Made by a program: the position numbers and the translations under genes. 64,000 bases of DNA from Pyronema omphalodes. Taxonomy: Eukaryota > Ascomycota > Pezizomycetes > Pezizales > Pyronemataceae. A model generated the notes under the pieces. The model had not been told where the DNA came from, searched no databases, and worked only from the letters and a program-made list of their open reading frames with translations. The number at the start of each line of letters is the position of its first letter. Positions within the stretch are counted from its first letter, which is position 1. Positions 1 to 11,343 of this stretch are shown in pieces. The stretch is taken from NCBI GenBank assembly GCA_024516155.1, contig JAJJXM010000013.1:744001-808000 (forward strand), in the 5' to 3' direction.

Positions 1-34
1 ACTGAAAGATATAAATCAAGCTAATCATCTATAG

Positions 35-1406
35 ACGAACTGTGGGCACGTTTGGTGTACTCTTGCGTGCTCCGCGACCTGTAATCCGTGTAATAAGCCA
101 TGTGAGTATCGTACACCTGAATCGTAATATAACCTCTAACATAAGTCTAGGTCGATGGATTTGCAAACATCTGGAGAAATGCTCACTTCCTTGCTCTGAG
201 CCCTGCAACCGTCAAGTTTGCGATAAGAGATGCGATAAACGCCTGAGATGCGGCCATCAATGTCCAACTGTATGCGGCGAAGTCTGTCCCGCCCGTCAGT
301 ATTGCCAGGAGTGCTGCACAGAAGATATTGGATCTCAAGAGATCGCCTCAGAAACATACCGTTCCATTGATCTCAACAAAATGCCTGTTTTGATACTGAA
401 CTGCGGTCACATATTCACACGCCAAACGATGGATGCCTCTGTACCATTGCATGATGTATATGTCTACGATGAAAAAGGAAACATCCTCAAGACCAAGGAT
501 ATCCCCAGCGATATCAAAGTACCCCAATGCCCGAAATGCAGTCGGCCACTACAACAGTTTAGTGTGCGGCGCTATGGACGAGTGATAAATTCGGCGGTTA
601 TTTTTAAACAACTTCATTCTTACGCCACCACACATGAGGCTTCCTTGTCTAAGATTAAAGATATTCTGGATCGAGAAATAAACAACATTGGAGCCGATAA
701 AATCGAATCCGCTCTTCAAGCACAGTCATCCCGTGACAGCCGTTCATTCCGAGACATGATCAGTACAGGCCGTTCTCGAACTATTCCACACCGCCAAAGA
801 GCCATTATTGACACCCAAGACGGTTTAAGATCTGAATTTCGGAAACTATGGAAAGATGCATTTCCAAGAACCCCGCCTCCACAGAGTGCATTGAAATGGT
901 TCAGTGGCCATACTTCAACTGATAAAGCCACATCTGCTTTCGGAAATCGAATTAGCCGAATAGATATCCATACCAAGCTCTTAAAAGTCGAGACGGACTT
1001 GGAATATCTCACGAAATTCGAATCTTTCCTTTCACGACTTCCATCAGATGAATCCAACCTCGTGCCGAAAAAAGTCTTCAAAGATAGGATTGAGGAATTA
1101 TTCAAAGCTAGCAAAGAATGTCAATTTGCGACAGAAGAAGCGAAAAGAAAGGGATTTGTGGAACTGGAAATTGAAGGTCATATCATGCTTTCAAGGTTGT
1201 ACGCTGCTTTTCCAGAAGAGTTTCCAGATGATTTCGATGATTCCGATGATTCCGTTGAGTTTTGGTTATTGAGAAAACTTTGTTTGGATACACTTGAAGG
1301 CGTGAGATATGCGAGAAAATTATGTGATCAGTTTGGACTTGTTGATTTTTCAACTCGAATCGAAGAACAGGAGGTATGCTTGAAGTTGAGAAAGAGAGGA
1401 TCTTAA
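35..1406 (+). CDS. NFX1-type zinc-finger protein, C-terminal part (5' end outside window)
   Basis: This is the 3' portion of a gene that begins upstream of the window. Exon 35..101 follows an acceptor (CTATAG, with GCTAAT upstream) and reads NCGHVWCTLAC, a typical Cys/His finger. A 49-nt intron (102..150, GTGAGT...CTAG) joins it in phase to 151..1406, which continues with CKHLEKCSLPC, CDKRCDKRLRCGHQCP and CGEVCP. These spaced Cys/His runs are the NFX1-type fingers found near the C-terminus of fungal ZNFX1-like SF1 helicases. A second Cys cluster (LNCGH, then CPKCSRPL) and a helical acidic tail follow. The helicase domain is not in view, so helicase identity is inferred from family architecture. 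About 440 residues are visible. The finger family is certain; the full-length function is not. Confidence 0.8.
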
Positions 1407-2062
1407 GATCCTGTGCGATGAGATGTCACCAGTTGGAACTCACCTATATATCTTGGACAGTCGTCATGAATTGACAATATCGTTTTTTTTTCCGCTTTCA
1501 TCGACATTTCATCTTTGTATCTCATTATTGTTATTTCTATATCTGTTGTTTTATTCTGTCGTCCTTCAGTTTTTCTTCATTGTCAGTTGTTCATTTTTAT
1601 TGTTGCGTTTTCATAGTCTTGTCATTTACTTCGGGACTTTATGCAGGATGTAGAAAGATTTATGGAGGTTGGAAGATCATGAGGTTTCAATTTGTAGGAG
1701 GAACGGAGAGTTTCTGTAATTTCATTTCTTTTTATTTCTCCCTTTTTTTGTATGTTGAGATATATGCAGATGCATTGCTGGTTTGCTTGGTACTATCGAT
1801 TATTCTTATGCTCGCTGTGATTTGATATATTTACACGCGAGATTCAATACTTATGTTTCTTCGAGACCTTTTCAATAGCTAGTGATCCTTGTTCAAGCAA
1901 AGTGCCTTGTATTCCTTCAAAATGTGTGATTTTTTTCCATAATTCCTCATGCTTCTTTTGTAAGAAAAAAATGAATTCATTCACATAACCCTCTGCCTGC
2001 AGAAGAACTGATATCCCAATCATCATCATCATCATCCAATATCACAAAAGACTCGCCATAAA
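1407..2062. other. Intergenic, convergent 3' ends
   Basis: T-rich spacer between the zinc-finger gene and the end of RTC5 on the other strand. Several short open frames are low-complexity and carry no recognisable domain. I see no RNA gene or mobile element here. Confidence 0.6.
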
Positions 2063-3913
2063 CTAATTCATACTTCCACCGGATTGATTCTGACCAATCA
2101 AGCCAGCCATCTCCAGCAGCGCTCTATCAGCCTCAATATCCTTGCCGAGATTAACCTGTCTCCTCAGCAGCGCCTCCCTTTCCTCCCATTGCCATGCCTT
2201 CAATTGTTCCTCCGCCTCCTTCTCTCCTCCACATCCCCATACCTCCAGATCAAGCACCTCAAACCTCTCCTGCATTTTCTCCCCGCCATCCATTCTGAAC
2301 GCACCTCCATCTCCTATAGCCGTCATAACCCCCCACTCAAGCCCATTATCAAGCACCAACGACACAGCACCAGTATAAAAATACGGTGACTGTCTCCTAG
2401 TATTTTTCCAATCTTGAACCGGTGCCCCAAATCCTACTCCATCATCCCTATTGAAGTAAGCAAACTCCTTGCTGCCTCCTCCACCAGCTTTCCAAATCCT
2501 CATCACCGGATGAAGCTGGAATAATATGGTTTGAGAATCGCCAAAACAGTCTTTATGAGAGATTTTCCAGGGACTTTGGAGAAATGCTCCGAAGATCAGT
2601 TTTCCATCGCCTTCGGGATCGGAACCTGAAGCGTACCGTTGCAGGGGAAGGCGCTCGGTGAAACTACGTTCTCGGTTCGTTGGAGGCTCTGAGATTCGTT
2701 GGCCGGAAACTAGGAGAATTGTTGGTGCTCGCCAGTTGATCACTTTGGTCTCGAAGGCACCCATCGAGAAGCCATCGCTGGAACCTAGATATAGAGGACG
2801 AACACGACGGAATAGGCGGTCCGAGGATATGAAGAGACTGAGTTGGCTGAGGAGTGTGGGGGTCATGAGTTCGCTGGGTTTTAGGATAATGGGTTGCGGT
2901 TCTTCGATGGGGATGGGGGAAAGAGAGGTGGGGGATTGGGCTGTGGGAGATCGCACGGCGGTGTAGTTTTTGGAGTAGAGGAAGTGGAGGAAGAGTTGTG
3001 GTAAGCCTTGGGAGAAGAGATGTGGCATAAGCTTGCGGACTGTGGTGCTGAAGGAACGGTATTTGATGCCGCTTTCGACGGTGGGGAAGCAGCGGAGAAG
3101 GCATTCGGCTGTGGTGATAATAGAGGGATCGGTAAATCGGTCGGCGTAAAGAGAGAGGGATTCTGTTTGTTGAAGGGAGGGGATAGCGAGAAGGAATCGT
3201 AGGAGATGGCGGAGGTGGTCGATCGGGATGTGGAGTGAGTAGGAGCTGCGTTCTTTGGCAAGGTCATCGGCACCGTCTAAAACTTTCAGTTCGTCCAGAA
3301 CCAAGTCCTCTTCGTCGTCGTCTTCAGAGTCATATTCTGCTACCCCGTCTAGAGCTTTGTCGTCGTTGGGTTCGACGTTAGGTTTCTTCTCCCGGACGGC
3401 GAGTGATCGGAAGAGGATCCGCAGGTGGTTGTCCTGTTTCAATACCTTTGCCGAACGCCCAGTTACAAGAGCAACGGCTTTGACTAAAGCTTCGAAGTTA
3501 AGGATAGCTGGCCCTTTGCTCTCGAAGGGAAAGGCACCCAGGTTTGAGGTCATTTGGAATATGATGCTCCGAATTCCGGCGACATCTGGAAGCTCAAGAA
3601 ATTGAGTTAAGGTTTCTTCCTTCCAGTACCTTACACCGTCTTGCGTATCGGCAAGGGCGCGGAAGTTGTCCTACAGGATATCAGACAGAGTTCGTGTAGC
3701 ATGTTACTGTAACTAACCTTAAAGGAAACCATTTCAATATGGCTGAAACATTTCGTCGCAAACTGCTCAGCTAGCTGCTTGGATAGCTCCTCTGCTCACG
3801 ATGATGTCAGCGCGGATAGCTCCCCCACATACGGTCGACTCGACCTGTAGAAAAAGACAAACACCACCTGCTGAGAGAGTGTGTTGCGTAACTGAGCTTT
3901 CCGACTGTCCCAT
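2063..3913 (-). CDS. RTC5: Rtc5-like TLDc-domain protein
   Basis: Three exons on the minus strand (3913..3868, 3791..3718, 3670..2063) splice in frame to 575 residues, close to the yeast Rtc5 length. Introns are 76 and 47 nt. The N-terminus MGQSESS fits an N-myristoylation signal (Gly2, Ser6). It is followed by helix-rich sequence and then QLAEQFATKCFSHIEMV and a TQDGVRYWKEETL segment typical of the family. The C-terminal half is a TLDc domain (LIFGAFLQSPWK, then FQLHPVM, FGAPVQDWK). Rtc5 is known in yeast as a TLDc protein that affects V-ATPase assembly; that role here is inferred from the family. The gene is divergent from MSH6 with a 314-bp shared promoter. Splice sites were assigned by eye but the phase closes exactly. 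Confidence 0.88.
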
Positions 3914-4227
3914 TTCTGCTGTTTGTACTGTGTGAAGCTGTGATTGTTTTGTGGTGAACCTTGGAAGGGAGCAGGCTGGTAAACGGAGAGACGTCACTAA
4001 ATGCTCAGTACGCATTCGGCTAGTCCTGAAGATCTTCCGGTTAGCGCCTACGCGTTCCAAATTTGGCGTTTTACGCGACAAGTGCACCGCGTCAAGCAGC
4101 AACATTTCGTCCCGTGTTTTTGTCTCAATTCTGACACGAATCTTCTCGCTGCATATCCCGTCCTTCGGTACTTGTAGCTGCTCAATTCCGAACCATCAAC
4201 ACAGAAATCACGTTACGGGAGCACACA
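3914..4227. promoter_or_regulatory. Divergent RTC5/MSH6 promoter
   Basis: The 314 bp between the two start codons must serve both genes. It contains one perfect ACGCGT palindrome and a related TTACGCGA about 20 bp further on. The rest is unremarkable; no TATA box in a clear position is visible. Confidence 0.6.
4050..4055. promoter_or_regulatory. MluI cell-cycle box (MBF site)
   Basis: A perfect ACGCGT lies 173 bp upstream of the MSH6 start codon, and ACGCGA follows at 4073. ACGCGT is the binding site of the MBF (Mbp1/Swi6) factor, which drives G1/S expression of DNA replication and repair genes in fungi, mismatch repair genes among them. That it acts here is inference from position and motif. 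Confidence 0.5.
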
Positions 4228-7200
4228 ATGGTGGATAAAACTCCCGGCAAATCGAGCGGCATTAAAAAGTCCACCTCCGTCAAGAAGGGGCCTACACCCG
4301 GCGGACAAAAGACACTTCTTTCGTTTTTCGGTCCCAAGAGTGGAGTTGCAAAGGCAGTTACTCCAGCACCAGAACCCTTCTCCAGCGATCCAATCCTGCC
4401 ATCCTCACCAATTGCTCCTAGAGAGAATGATGGTCGTCCGAGCTTTATGACCCAGGGTAGAGTCTTTCTTGGGTAACGGAAAAAGGCCAACGGCTGACTT
4501 TATGTTTGTTAGCATCGCCACGGAAACAATTACCGATTTTGCCTTCGAGCCCCGTTCCTGCATCAGTATGTAACACCGCGACATGCGAGAAATAAAAACT
4601 GACGGCCAAAAGCGCACCTCTAAGAAAGTCAACTACGTAGAATCGGACGACGAAGAAGACTTCAAGCTACGAGCACCAAAACGCCGAAAGCAGGTTATCT
4701 CCGACGAGGAAGATGATGATCCATTCGTCGACGCCGCTGAGGCTTCAGAAGCTTCTGCTGACGATGACGGTGATGGTATAATTTCTATATTCAATTGCTG
4801 TTGGTTAAGTGCTTACTCTGGCAGACTTTGTTGTCGATGATGACAGCGACCTAGAAATCGGCAGCAAGCGGAAAAGAAAGACTACAAAGGCAGTTCCAAA
4901 AACTCCTGCCAAGTCCAAGGCATCGGCGAAGGCTGTCGATAATACTGGATTGACTCCGGCAACGTCACGATTCGCTTTCACTCCTGCTAAGAGTGCCAGT
5001 GCTACACCTGCTCGTACACCCGCAGCCAAAGCCTCACAAACACCTGGTGCTACTCCGAAACCAGCAGGAAAGGGTGATAAGGATACAAGATATCAATGGC
5101 TTGTGGACGTGTGTGATGCGGATAGGAACCCAAAGGGCCATGAGGATTATGATCCTAGAACTCTCTACATTCCTCCCTCCCAATGGGCCAAGTTTTCGCC
5201 ATTCGAGAAACAGTACTGGGAAATCAAGTCGAAACTTTATGACACTGTGGTATTCTTCAAGAAGGGAAAGTTCTACGAGCTTTATGAAGATGATGCACGG
5301 ATTGGACACCAGGAGTTTGATTTGAAGTTGACTGACCGTGTCAACATGAGCATGGTTGGAGTACCCGAATCGTCACTTGACATGTGGGCCTCTCAGTTCA
5401 TTGCCAAGGGGTACAAGATTGCCCGTGTGGACCAGGCCGAGACTGCTCTTGGAAAGGAGATGCGCGAGAAGGGTTCAAAGATCAGCAAGGAAGACAAGAT
5501 CATCAAGCGAGAGCTGTCTTGTGTCTTGACGGGAGGAACTCTCGTCGACGAGGCTATGCTGCAGGACGATATGTCGACTTTCTGTGTTGCCATTAAAGAA
5601 GACGCATCCGGGGACTTGCCTATGTTTGGAATTGCTTTCGTTGACACGGCTACTGGAGCTTTCTCTTTGACAGAGTTTGTCGATGATGTCGACTTGACCA
5701 AATTTGAGACCTTCGTCGCACAGATCCGACCTAAAGAGTTGATTCTGGAAAAAGGATGCATCTCTTCTCGTGCTATCCGTATTTTGAAGAATAATACCTC
5801 CCTAACAACTCTGTGGAACAAAATCAAGCCCATATCAGAGTTCTGGGATTGCCGCACCACTCTTCGAGAGATTAATTCCGGTGAATACTTTGACAGCGAG
5901 GACAGCTGGCCGGAAGCCCTCCAATCAATGAAGAAGAATGACAATGTCATGTCAGCCTTCGGTGGACTACTCTACTACCTCCAGTCACTTAAGATTGCCC
6001 GGGAGCTCGTCACCTTGAAGAACTTCCAAATCTACGACCCGGTCAAGAAGGCTACTTCGCTAGTCTTGGACGGAAAGACCTTATTGAACCTCGAGATCTT
6101 CGCCAACTCCTACGATGGCTCAGCAGCCGGAACCCTATTTCCCATCCTCAACAAGTGCATCACACCCTTCGGCAAGCGTATGCTGAAGCAATGGGTCTGC
6201 CACCCTCTTGCCGATGCTTCCAAGATCAACGCTAGACTCGACGCCATCGATGCCCTTAATGCCAATGATACCTTCCGGGACGTTTTCACTTCTCAGCTGA
6301 GCCAACTGCCTGATTTGGAGCGTCTGATCTCTCGTATCCACGCTGGTACCACCAAAGCTGCAGATTTCCTCCGTGTTTTGGAAGGCTTTGAACGCATTAT
6401 GGGTGCTATTGAGGAGATCAAGGCGTATGGAGAGGGTGAAGGATTGATTGGACAACTTTTGAGTAAGGTCCCTGACCTAGCGGAGCTTCTTAAGCCTTGG
6501 GAATCTGCCTTCGACCGCCAGAAAGTTAAAGATAACGGTGTTCTTGTCCCCGAGCCCGGTGTTGAAAAGGATTTTGACGAGTCTCAGGAGACCATCGAGG
6601 GTATCCAAGATGAGCTCCGTGATCTTCTCAAAAAGTACCAAAAAGATCTTGGATGTAAGGACCTCAAATACGTTGACGTCGGAAAGGAGACCTATACCGT
6701 GGAAGTACCCCAAAAATATGTCAAGGCAGTCCCCAAGACCTGGAATCAAACCTCCGGTACCGCCAAATGCAAGCGATTCTACTCCCCTGAACTTCAAGTG
6801 AAAGTCAGATCCCTCCAAGAGGCCCAGGAGACACACAGTCAGATTGTTAAGGAGGTTGCTGGTCGCTTCTATGCACGGTTTGATGAGCATTATGCTGAGT
6901 GGCTTTTGACTGTTCAGATCATTGCTCACTTGGACTGTCTCATTGGATTAGCGAAAGCTTCTCAATGCTTGGGAGATGTCAGCTGCCGTCCTACTTTCGT
7001 GGAGGAGGAGAGAACTGTTCTAGACTTTGAGGAGTTGAGACATCCTTGTATGACTACAAGTGTGGATGACTTTATTCCTAATGATATCCAATTGGGTGGT
7101 GAGCGGCCTAAGATTACACTTCTTACCGGAGCCAATGCTGCTGGAAAGTCCACAGTCCTGCGTATGGTATGTATCCTCCTCATATTGCTTGAGCCCGTAT

Positions 7201-7995
7201 CTGACATGATGGTTATTAGACCTGTATCGGTGTTATCATGGCCCAAGTCGGCTGCTACGTCCCCGCTAGATCCGCTCGTCTAACCCCAATCGACCGTATC
7301 ATGTCCCGTCTCGGAGCAAATGACAACATCTTCGCCGCCCAATCAACCTTCTTTGTCGAGCTCAGCGAAACAAAGAAAATCCTATCAGATGCCACAGACA
7401 GGTCACTTGTTATCCTTGATGAGCTTGGAAGAGGTACTTCATCGTATGATGGTGTTGCTGTGGCTCAGTCGGTGCTTCATCATGTCGCTACTCATATTGG
7501 TTGTGTGGGATACTTTGCTACTCATTACCATTCTCTGGCGGATGAGTTCTCGAATCATCCGGAGATTCGGCCTTGTAGAATGCAGATTGATGTCGATAAT
7601 GATGTTAGGGATATTACTTTTCTTTATAAACTTGAAGAAGGTGTTGCTGAGGGATCTTTTGGAATGGTACGTTTTTGCTTTCTCTTCCTATGCTTTTCTG
7701 TCCTATCTATACTTTGCTTTCCTATTCTGTGGAATTTTTGACCGACTGACTCATTCAACCATAATAGCACTGCGCAGCAAAATGCGGTATCAATAAGAAG
7801 ATCATCGATAGAGCTGAAGTAGCTGCAAAGGCCTTCGAACATACTTCAAAACTTAAGGATAGTTTGGAAGCGGCGAGAGCGGGAACTTATATCCCTCTTG
7901 GTTTGCAGAGTGATGTGGCGTTGCTGCTTGATGTGCCGGAGTCGGTGACTATGGAGGCTATGGATACTATTTTGAGGACTATTGAAAGTTTGTAG
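4228..7995 (+). CDS. MSH6: DNA mismatch repair protein Msh6
   Basis: Six exons (4228..4456, 4513..4565, 4613..4775, 4825..7166, 7220..7666, 7768..7995) give 1,153 residues, normal for fungal Msh6. Residues 27-34 read QKTLLSFF, a PCNA-binding PIP box. A basic, acidic disordered region follows. The mismatch-binding domain has GKFYELYEDD with the Phe-X-Glu wedge at F298/E300. Connector, lever and clamp domains follow, then the ATPase: Walker A TGANAAGKST at 916-925, and VILDELGRGTS as Walker B plus signature. The last exon holds the helix-turn-helix dimerisation end. Msh6 pairs with Msh2 to recognise base mismatches and small loops in the nucleus. Five introns of 56, 47, 49, 53 and 101 nt close in phase. 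The small exon 2 is the least certain. Confidence 0.95.
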
Positions 7996-8002
7996 ATTTG
8001 AG

Positions 8003-8098
8003 GGGGGCAGGAGAAGGGAAGGGGGGGAGGGGAGGGATGGGGGAGGGATGGGGGAGGGATGGGGGAGGGATGGGGGTGGGAGAGGAGAGGGGTGGGGC
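8003..8098. repeat. G-rich minisatellite (GGGATGGGGGA)
   Basis: Short tandem units of GGGATGGGGGAG type begin eight bases after the MSH6 stop codon. They would be transcribed in the 3' UTR, where the G runs could fold as G-quadruplexes (inference). Confidence 0.75.
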
Positions 8099-8295
8099 AG
8101 GGAGGCAGATATACTTTTTTTTTCTTTTTTTTAGGATACCTACACATGAGAAGACGACATTAAAAAGAAAAGTTTGACATAGCATAATTTCAATGGTATT
8201 AAATTCCATACCTCATACATCATACATCATACCCACATTTCCAACCCTCATCCCATCACAAGCAGAAAACTTTATCTCTCACTTACGGTAAATTA

Positions 8296-8625
8296 TTCCC
8301 GCTACAGCCGGGGGGGGGGGGGGGGGGGGGCGAGGCTAAATACACCCTGTGTAAGCGTTAAAACTGGAGAACTTCCCATAAGACTATAGCAACGCTTTTT
8401 CTATTACATTTTCCAACAAAACACAATGCCATCCAATCAATCAAGAGTTGTAACTCTGAAATGACAAAGGCATTGGGGTCAGAGACGCGCTCAATCGTAA
8501 TAAGCGAACTCGTAACAATTTACGGTATCAATCTGCTGTGAAATGCAATAGAAAAATTGTAGCTATAGCGTGTCTATAGCCTTACGGGAAGTTCTCCACT
8601 ACAGCTATTGGTACGCTGTAGTGAA
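8296..8625. mobile_element. MITE-like inverted-repeat element (candidate)
   Basis: About 330 bp bounded by TA on both sides. The outer ends are TTCCCGCTACAGCC on the left and, read inward from the right, TTCACTACAGCGTACC. A longer inner inverted repeat is clear: TGGAGAACTTCCCATAAGAC on the left matches TGGAGAACTTCCCGTAAGGC on the right arm, followed on both arms by CTATAG and TTTTTCTATT. No coding capacity is present. TA flanks and terminal repeats fit a non-autonomous Tc1/mariner-type element, but the outer ends match imperfectly. Confidence 0.45.
8310..8330. repeat. Poly-G run (21 nt)
   Basis: An uninterrupted run of 21 G near the left end of the inverted-repeat element. It is one of at least eight pure G or C runs of 12-22 bases in this window. 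Confidence 0.9.
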
Positions 8626-8773
8626 TATGAATGGTTAATCGTTAATGAGAGGCTGTATATGTACACCTGTGTTTTGATATGTTATCGTGAATCGAAACCT
8701 CGTTGGGAGCTAGGGTGCTAGGGAGCTATGGGCATTGGGTTTTGGATATGCACCATACATACCACAATCTCGA

Positions 8774-8932
8774 TCACAATTACAATCCCATACCACAATC
8801 ACAATCACAACCATAATCACAATCCCAATCCCAATCCCAATCCCAATCCCAATCCCAATCACAATCACAATCCCAATCACAATCCCAATCCCAATCCCAA
8901 TCCCAATCACAATCACAATCACAACCATAATG
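8774..8932. repeat. Hexamer array AATCCC/AATCAC
   Basis: About 25 six-base units alternate between AATCCC and AATCAC. The order of bases (CCCAAT) differs from the CCCTAA telomere repeat, so this is a microsatellite and not a telomere relic. Confidence 0.85.
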
Positions 8933-9420
8933 AAAACCATAACTATGGCCCTTCCATACCCTGATGCCAACGGAAACCGAAAAATAATGAAGTATATGAA
9001 ACAAAACATATCGACCCAAGTATCTTTCTTAGCCGACTTTTACTTATAGCAAACTTTCACCAATACAACGCAATATAATGTATTAGAATATATTAGAATA
9101 TATTAGAATGTATTAGAAATTTTCTAAGCAAATACTATAGGCCATATATAGCGGCCGCTGAGTCATCGTTCGTGATTTAGTTTTGGATACGTGCGGGATC
9201 ATGGATGTCATCGTTCTTGACCCTGTCTCTTGAAGATTACCGGAGCTGGTGCTGGTGCTGTTCGTGATCCTAGGGCTACTAATATACAAGACCAGACTGG
9301 ATTGGAGCGGACTGGACAGATTGACCATAGCAGTGCAGTCTAAGACGAGTAATGTCAAGACTATAACGAGAACGATACTGTCGACGATGATACCGGAATA
9401 CTTGGATGAATAATATTCGG

Positions 9421-9592
9421 CATATCCAGCATACTCAGCATACCCAGCATACCCAGCATACCCAGCATACCCAGCATACCCAGCATACCCAGCATACCCA
9501 GCATACCCAGCATACCCAGCATACCCAGCATACCCAGCATACCCAGCATACCCAGCATACCCAGCATACCCAGCATACCCAGCATACCCAGC
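9421..9592. repeat. 9-bp tandem array (CCCAGCATA)
   Basis: Roughly 18 almost identical copies of a nine-base unit. Because the unit is a multiple of three, every frame stays open and yields artificial repeat proteins (AGY, GML and QHT types) on both strands. Confidence 0.92.
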
Positions 9593-9882
9593 ACTACAAT
9601 ACAATACAGTACAAATAACCAACTAACATAGTCATGTATGTATATACCCATCCATCCATCTTCTCCAGACAAGTCAATAGTACAGACACAGATATAAATC
9701 ATTCTATTTATTTATTTTAATTATTTTATTCCTCATACTCGCATGAAGCCGTAGATTTATGGCGGTGGGATCATATCAGATATAAATCATCTTTCTATAA
9801 TCTTTTCATCAACCCCACAGAATCGGAAATCGACAGATCTATAGATCAGATCTGGTCTATGTAGTCTACAATTTCGTTCCCA

Positions 9883-10699
9883 TTATCCTATATATACCCC
9901 ACTATTATCCTTCCCCCCCTCCCCATTCCCCACATCCTCCCCCTCCACCTTCCCCCCCTCCCCCTCCCCCGCAGCAGCAGCATCAACAACCCTCCCAACC
10001 CCCTCCCGAAGCTCCCTAACCCTCCCCATAACTCTATTCCTAAACTCCTTCTCCATATCCCCCATCCTCCCAATATCCCTTGTACCCCTCACCCCGCCCA
10101 CCCCGCCCACCCCGCCTACCCCGCCCTCCCCTGCCACCCCGCCCTCCCCTGCCCCCAAAGCCTCCAAACCCCCCTCAACCATCCCCACCAAAACCTCAAG
10201 CTCCCGCTTCATAACCTCCCTGTCTTCCCGTGCGTATACACTATTCAGGCTTGTGGATTCGTGGGCGTCGCCGAGGGCTTGTGTGGCGGTTTCGTATCTG
10301 CGGTGTTAGGGGCGGGTGGCGCGGTAGAGCCCCCTTCCTGGGGGGTGGGGCGGGGTGGGGGAGGGGCGGGGTGGGGGGGAGGGGCGGGGTGGAAAGTGAT
10401 GGTGGGATGGGATGGTGGGGGAGGGGAGGGGGGGGGGGGGTGGGAGGGGTGGGAGGGGGACGGGTGGGGGGGGTGGGGCGGGGGCGGGGGCGGGGAGGGG
10501 GGGAGGGGGGGCGGGGAGGGGGGAGCTAGGGGGGGGAATTATCTTGGGACTAGAGGGGGGTAACTTACTGCCGTGAAATATCCGCTACAAGGTCATCGAC
10601 GCGTTTGGTGTGGGTTATGGTTGTTGTGCTGAAGATTCGGGATGTGATGTGGGGATTATGGGCTCCCCGGAGGAGTCTTGTCATATATCGGAGGTGCAT
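9883..10699 (-). CDS. Conserved-looking small protein, probably mitochondrial, function unknown
   Basis: Two exons, 10699..10569 and 10297..9883, splice to 181 residues in frame. The donor is GTAAGT at 10568 and the acceptor CCGCAG ends at 10298. The N-terminus is rich in Arg, Ser and Thr without acidic residues (MTRLLRGAHNPH, then RIFSTTTITHTKR), which fits a mitochondrial presequence. The mature part starts RVDDLVADISRQYETA and is helical. A Gly/Glu-rich low-complexity stretch interrupts it before a second helix (EFRNRVMGRVREL). The 271-nt intron is almost pure C on the coding strand and is far longer than most introns here, which hides the gene. I do not recognise the family. Evidence is the phase match, clean splice sites and amino-acid pattern; no homology search was done. 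Confidence 0.55.
10298..10568 (-). repeat. C-rich expanded intron
   Basis: On the coding strand this intron is runs of C broken by single A or T. Its ends are good splice sites (GTAAGT and GCAG). Much of the length looks like replication slippage of short GGGGC/GGGGA units. Confidence 0.6.
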
Positions 10700-11343
10700 T
10701 TTTGGTGATGATTTGATTGGGGGGTGGGTGCTGGGGTGGGCGCTGGGGGTTTGGGGTGTTTGGGGTGTTTGGGGTTTTGGGGTTTGCTGGGTTCTTGGGG
10801 TTCTTGGGGTTTTTGGGGTTTTCTGGGGTTTTGGGGTTTGCTGGGGTTTTTGGGTTCTTGGGGTTTATGGGGTTCTATGGCTTTTCTGGGTTCTTGGGGT
10901 TTCTGGGGTTTCTGGGGTTGTATGCGGTTGTGGGTGAGGATAACATAACATAGCATGAATGCTGTAATGTGATTTACACTGTAATTGAAATTGTATTGTT
11001 GCAGTGTTGGATTGAACTTTGGGGACTGTGGGAGCTAAGACTACAACTACAACTACAACTACAGAATCGTGAGGTGTTGGGGAAAGTTGAGATGCGGTTT
11101 GTTTTTGTCAGCCCGTACACGATAGAAATATACCTTTATGATGTCTAGGATTATCATAAGGGGGCTTTGATTGGTTAATTGACATTATATACTGGCATGA
11201 TATGATACAATATAATACAATACAATACTAACTTTTGGTTCTCTATATACATAATACAATTCTATATAATACACTCCTATTACCCTTCCCAATTCCTAAT
11301 TCCCAATCCCCAATCCCCATTTCCTACCCATCAGATCCTAGAA
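10700..11343. other. Intergenic with TTTGGGG-type minisatellite
   Basis: Upstream region of the 181-residue gene and downstream region of the next one. A G-rich tandem array of TTGGGGTT and TTCTTGGGG units lies at 10737..10925, followed by AT-rich sequence with CTACAA and ATACAAT short repeats. No gene is visible. Confidence 0.65.
10737..10925. repeat. Minisatellite of TTTGGGG/TTCTTGGGG units
   Basis: Degenerate tandem units of 7-10 bases, each with a GGGG or GGG run. The pattern allows G-quadruplex folding. It is not the fungal TTAGGG telomere repeat. Confidence 0.8.

Larger units (their letters stand above)
7996..9882. other. Repeat-rich convergent intergenic region
   Basis: Gap between MSH6 and the minus-strand gene ending at 9883. 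It holds a G-rich minisatellite, a MITE-like inverted repeat with a poly-G run, a CCCAAT/CACAAT array and a 9-bp array. Long open frames here are simple repeats translated in several frames and are not genes. Confidence 0.7.

Noticed and set aside
8710..9049. Overlapping open frames made of Asn-Pro or Ile-Pro/Gly-Ile repeats
   Set aside because: They are the CCCAAT/CACAAT microsatellite read in several frames on both strands, with no unique coding sequence.
9113..9702. Long frames of AGY, GML and QHT tripeptide repeats
   Set aside because: A nine-base unit keeps all frames open; the same array gives three artificial proteins.
10230..10563. Gly/Trp-rich frames on the plus strand
   Set aside because: They are the antisense of the C-rich intron and second exon of the minus-strand gene, pure composition effect.
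10724..10953. Possible interstitial telomere
   Set aside because: Units are TTTGGGG/TTCTTGGGG and degenerate, not the fungal TTAGGG repeat; the array at 8774 is CCCAAT, also not CCCTAA.
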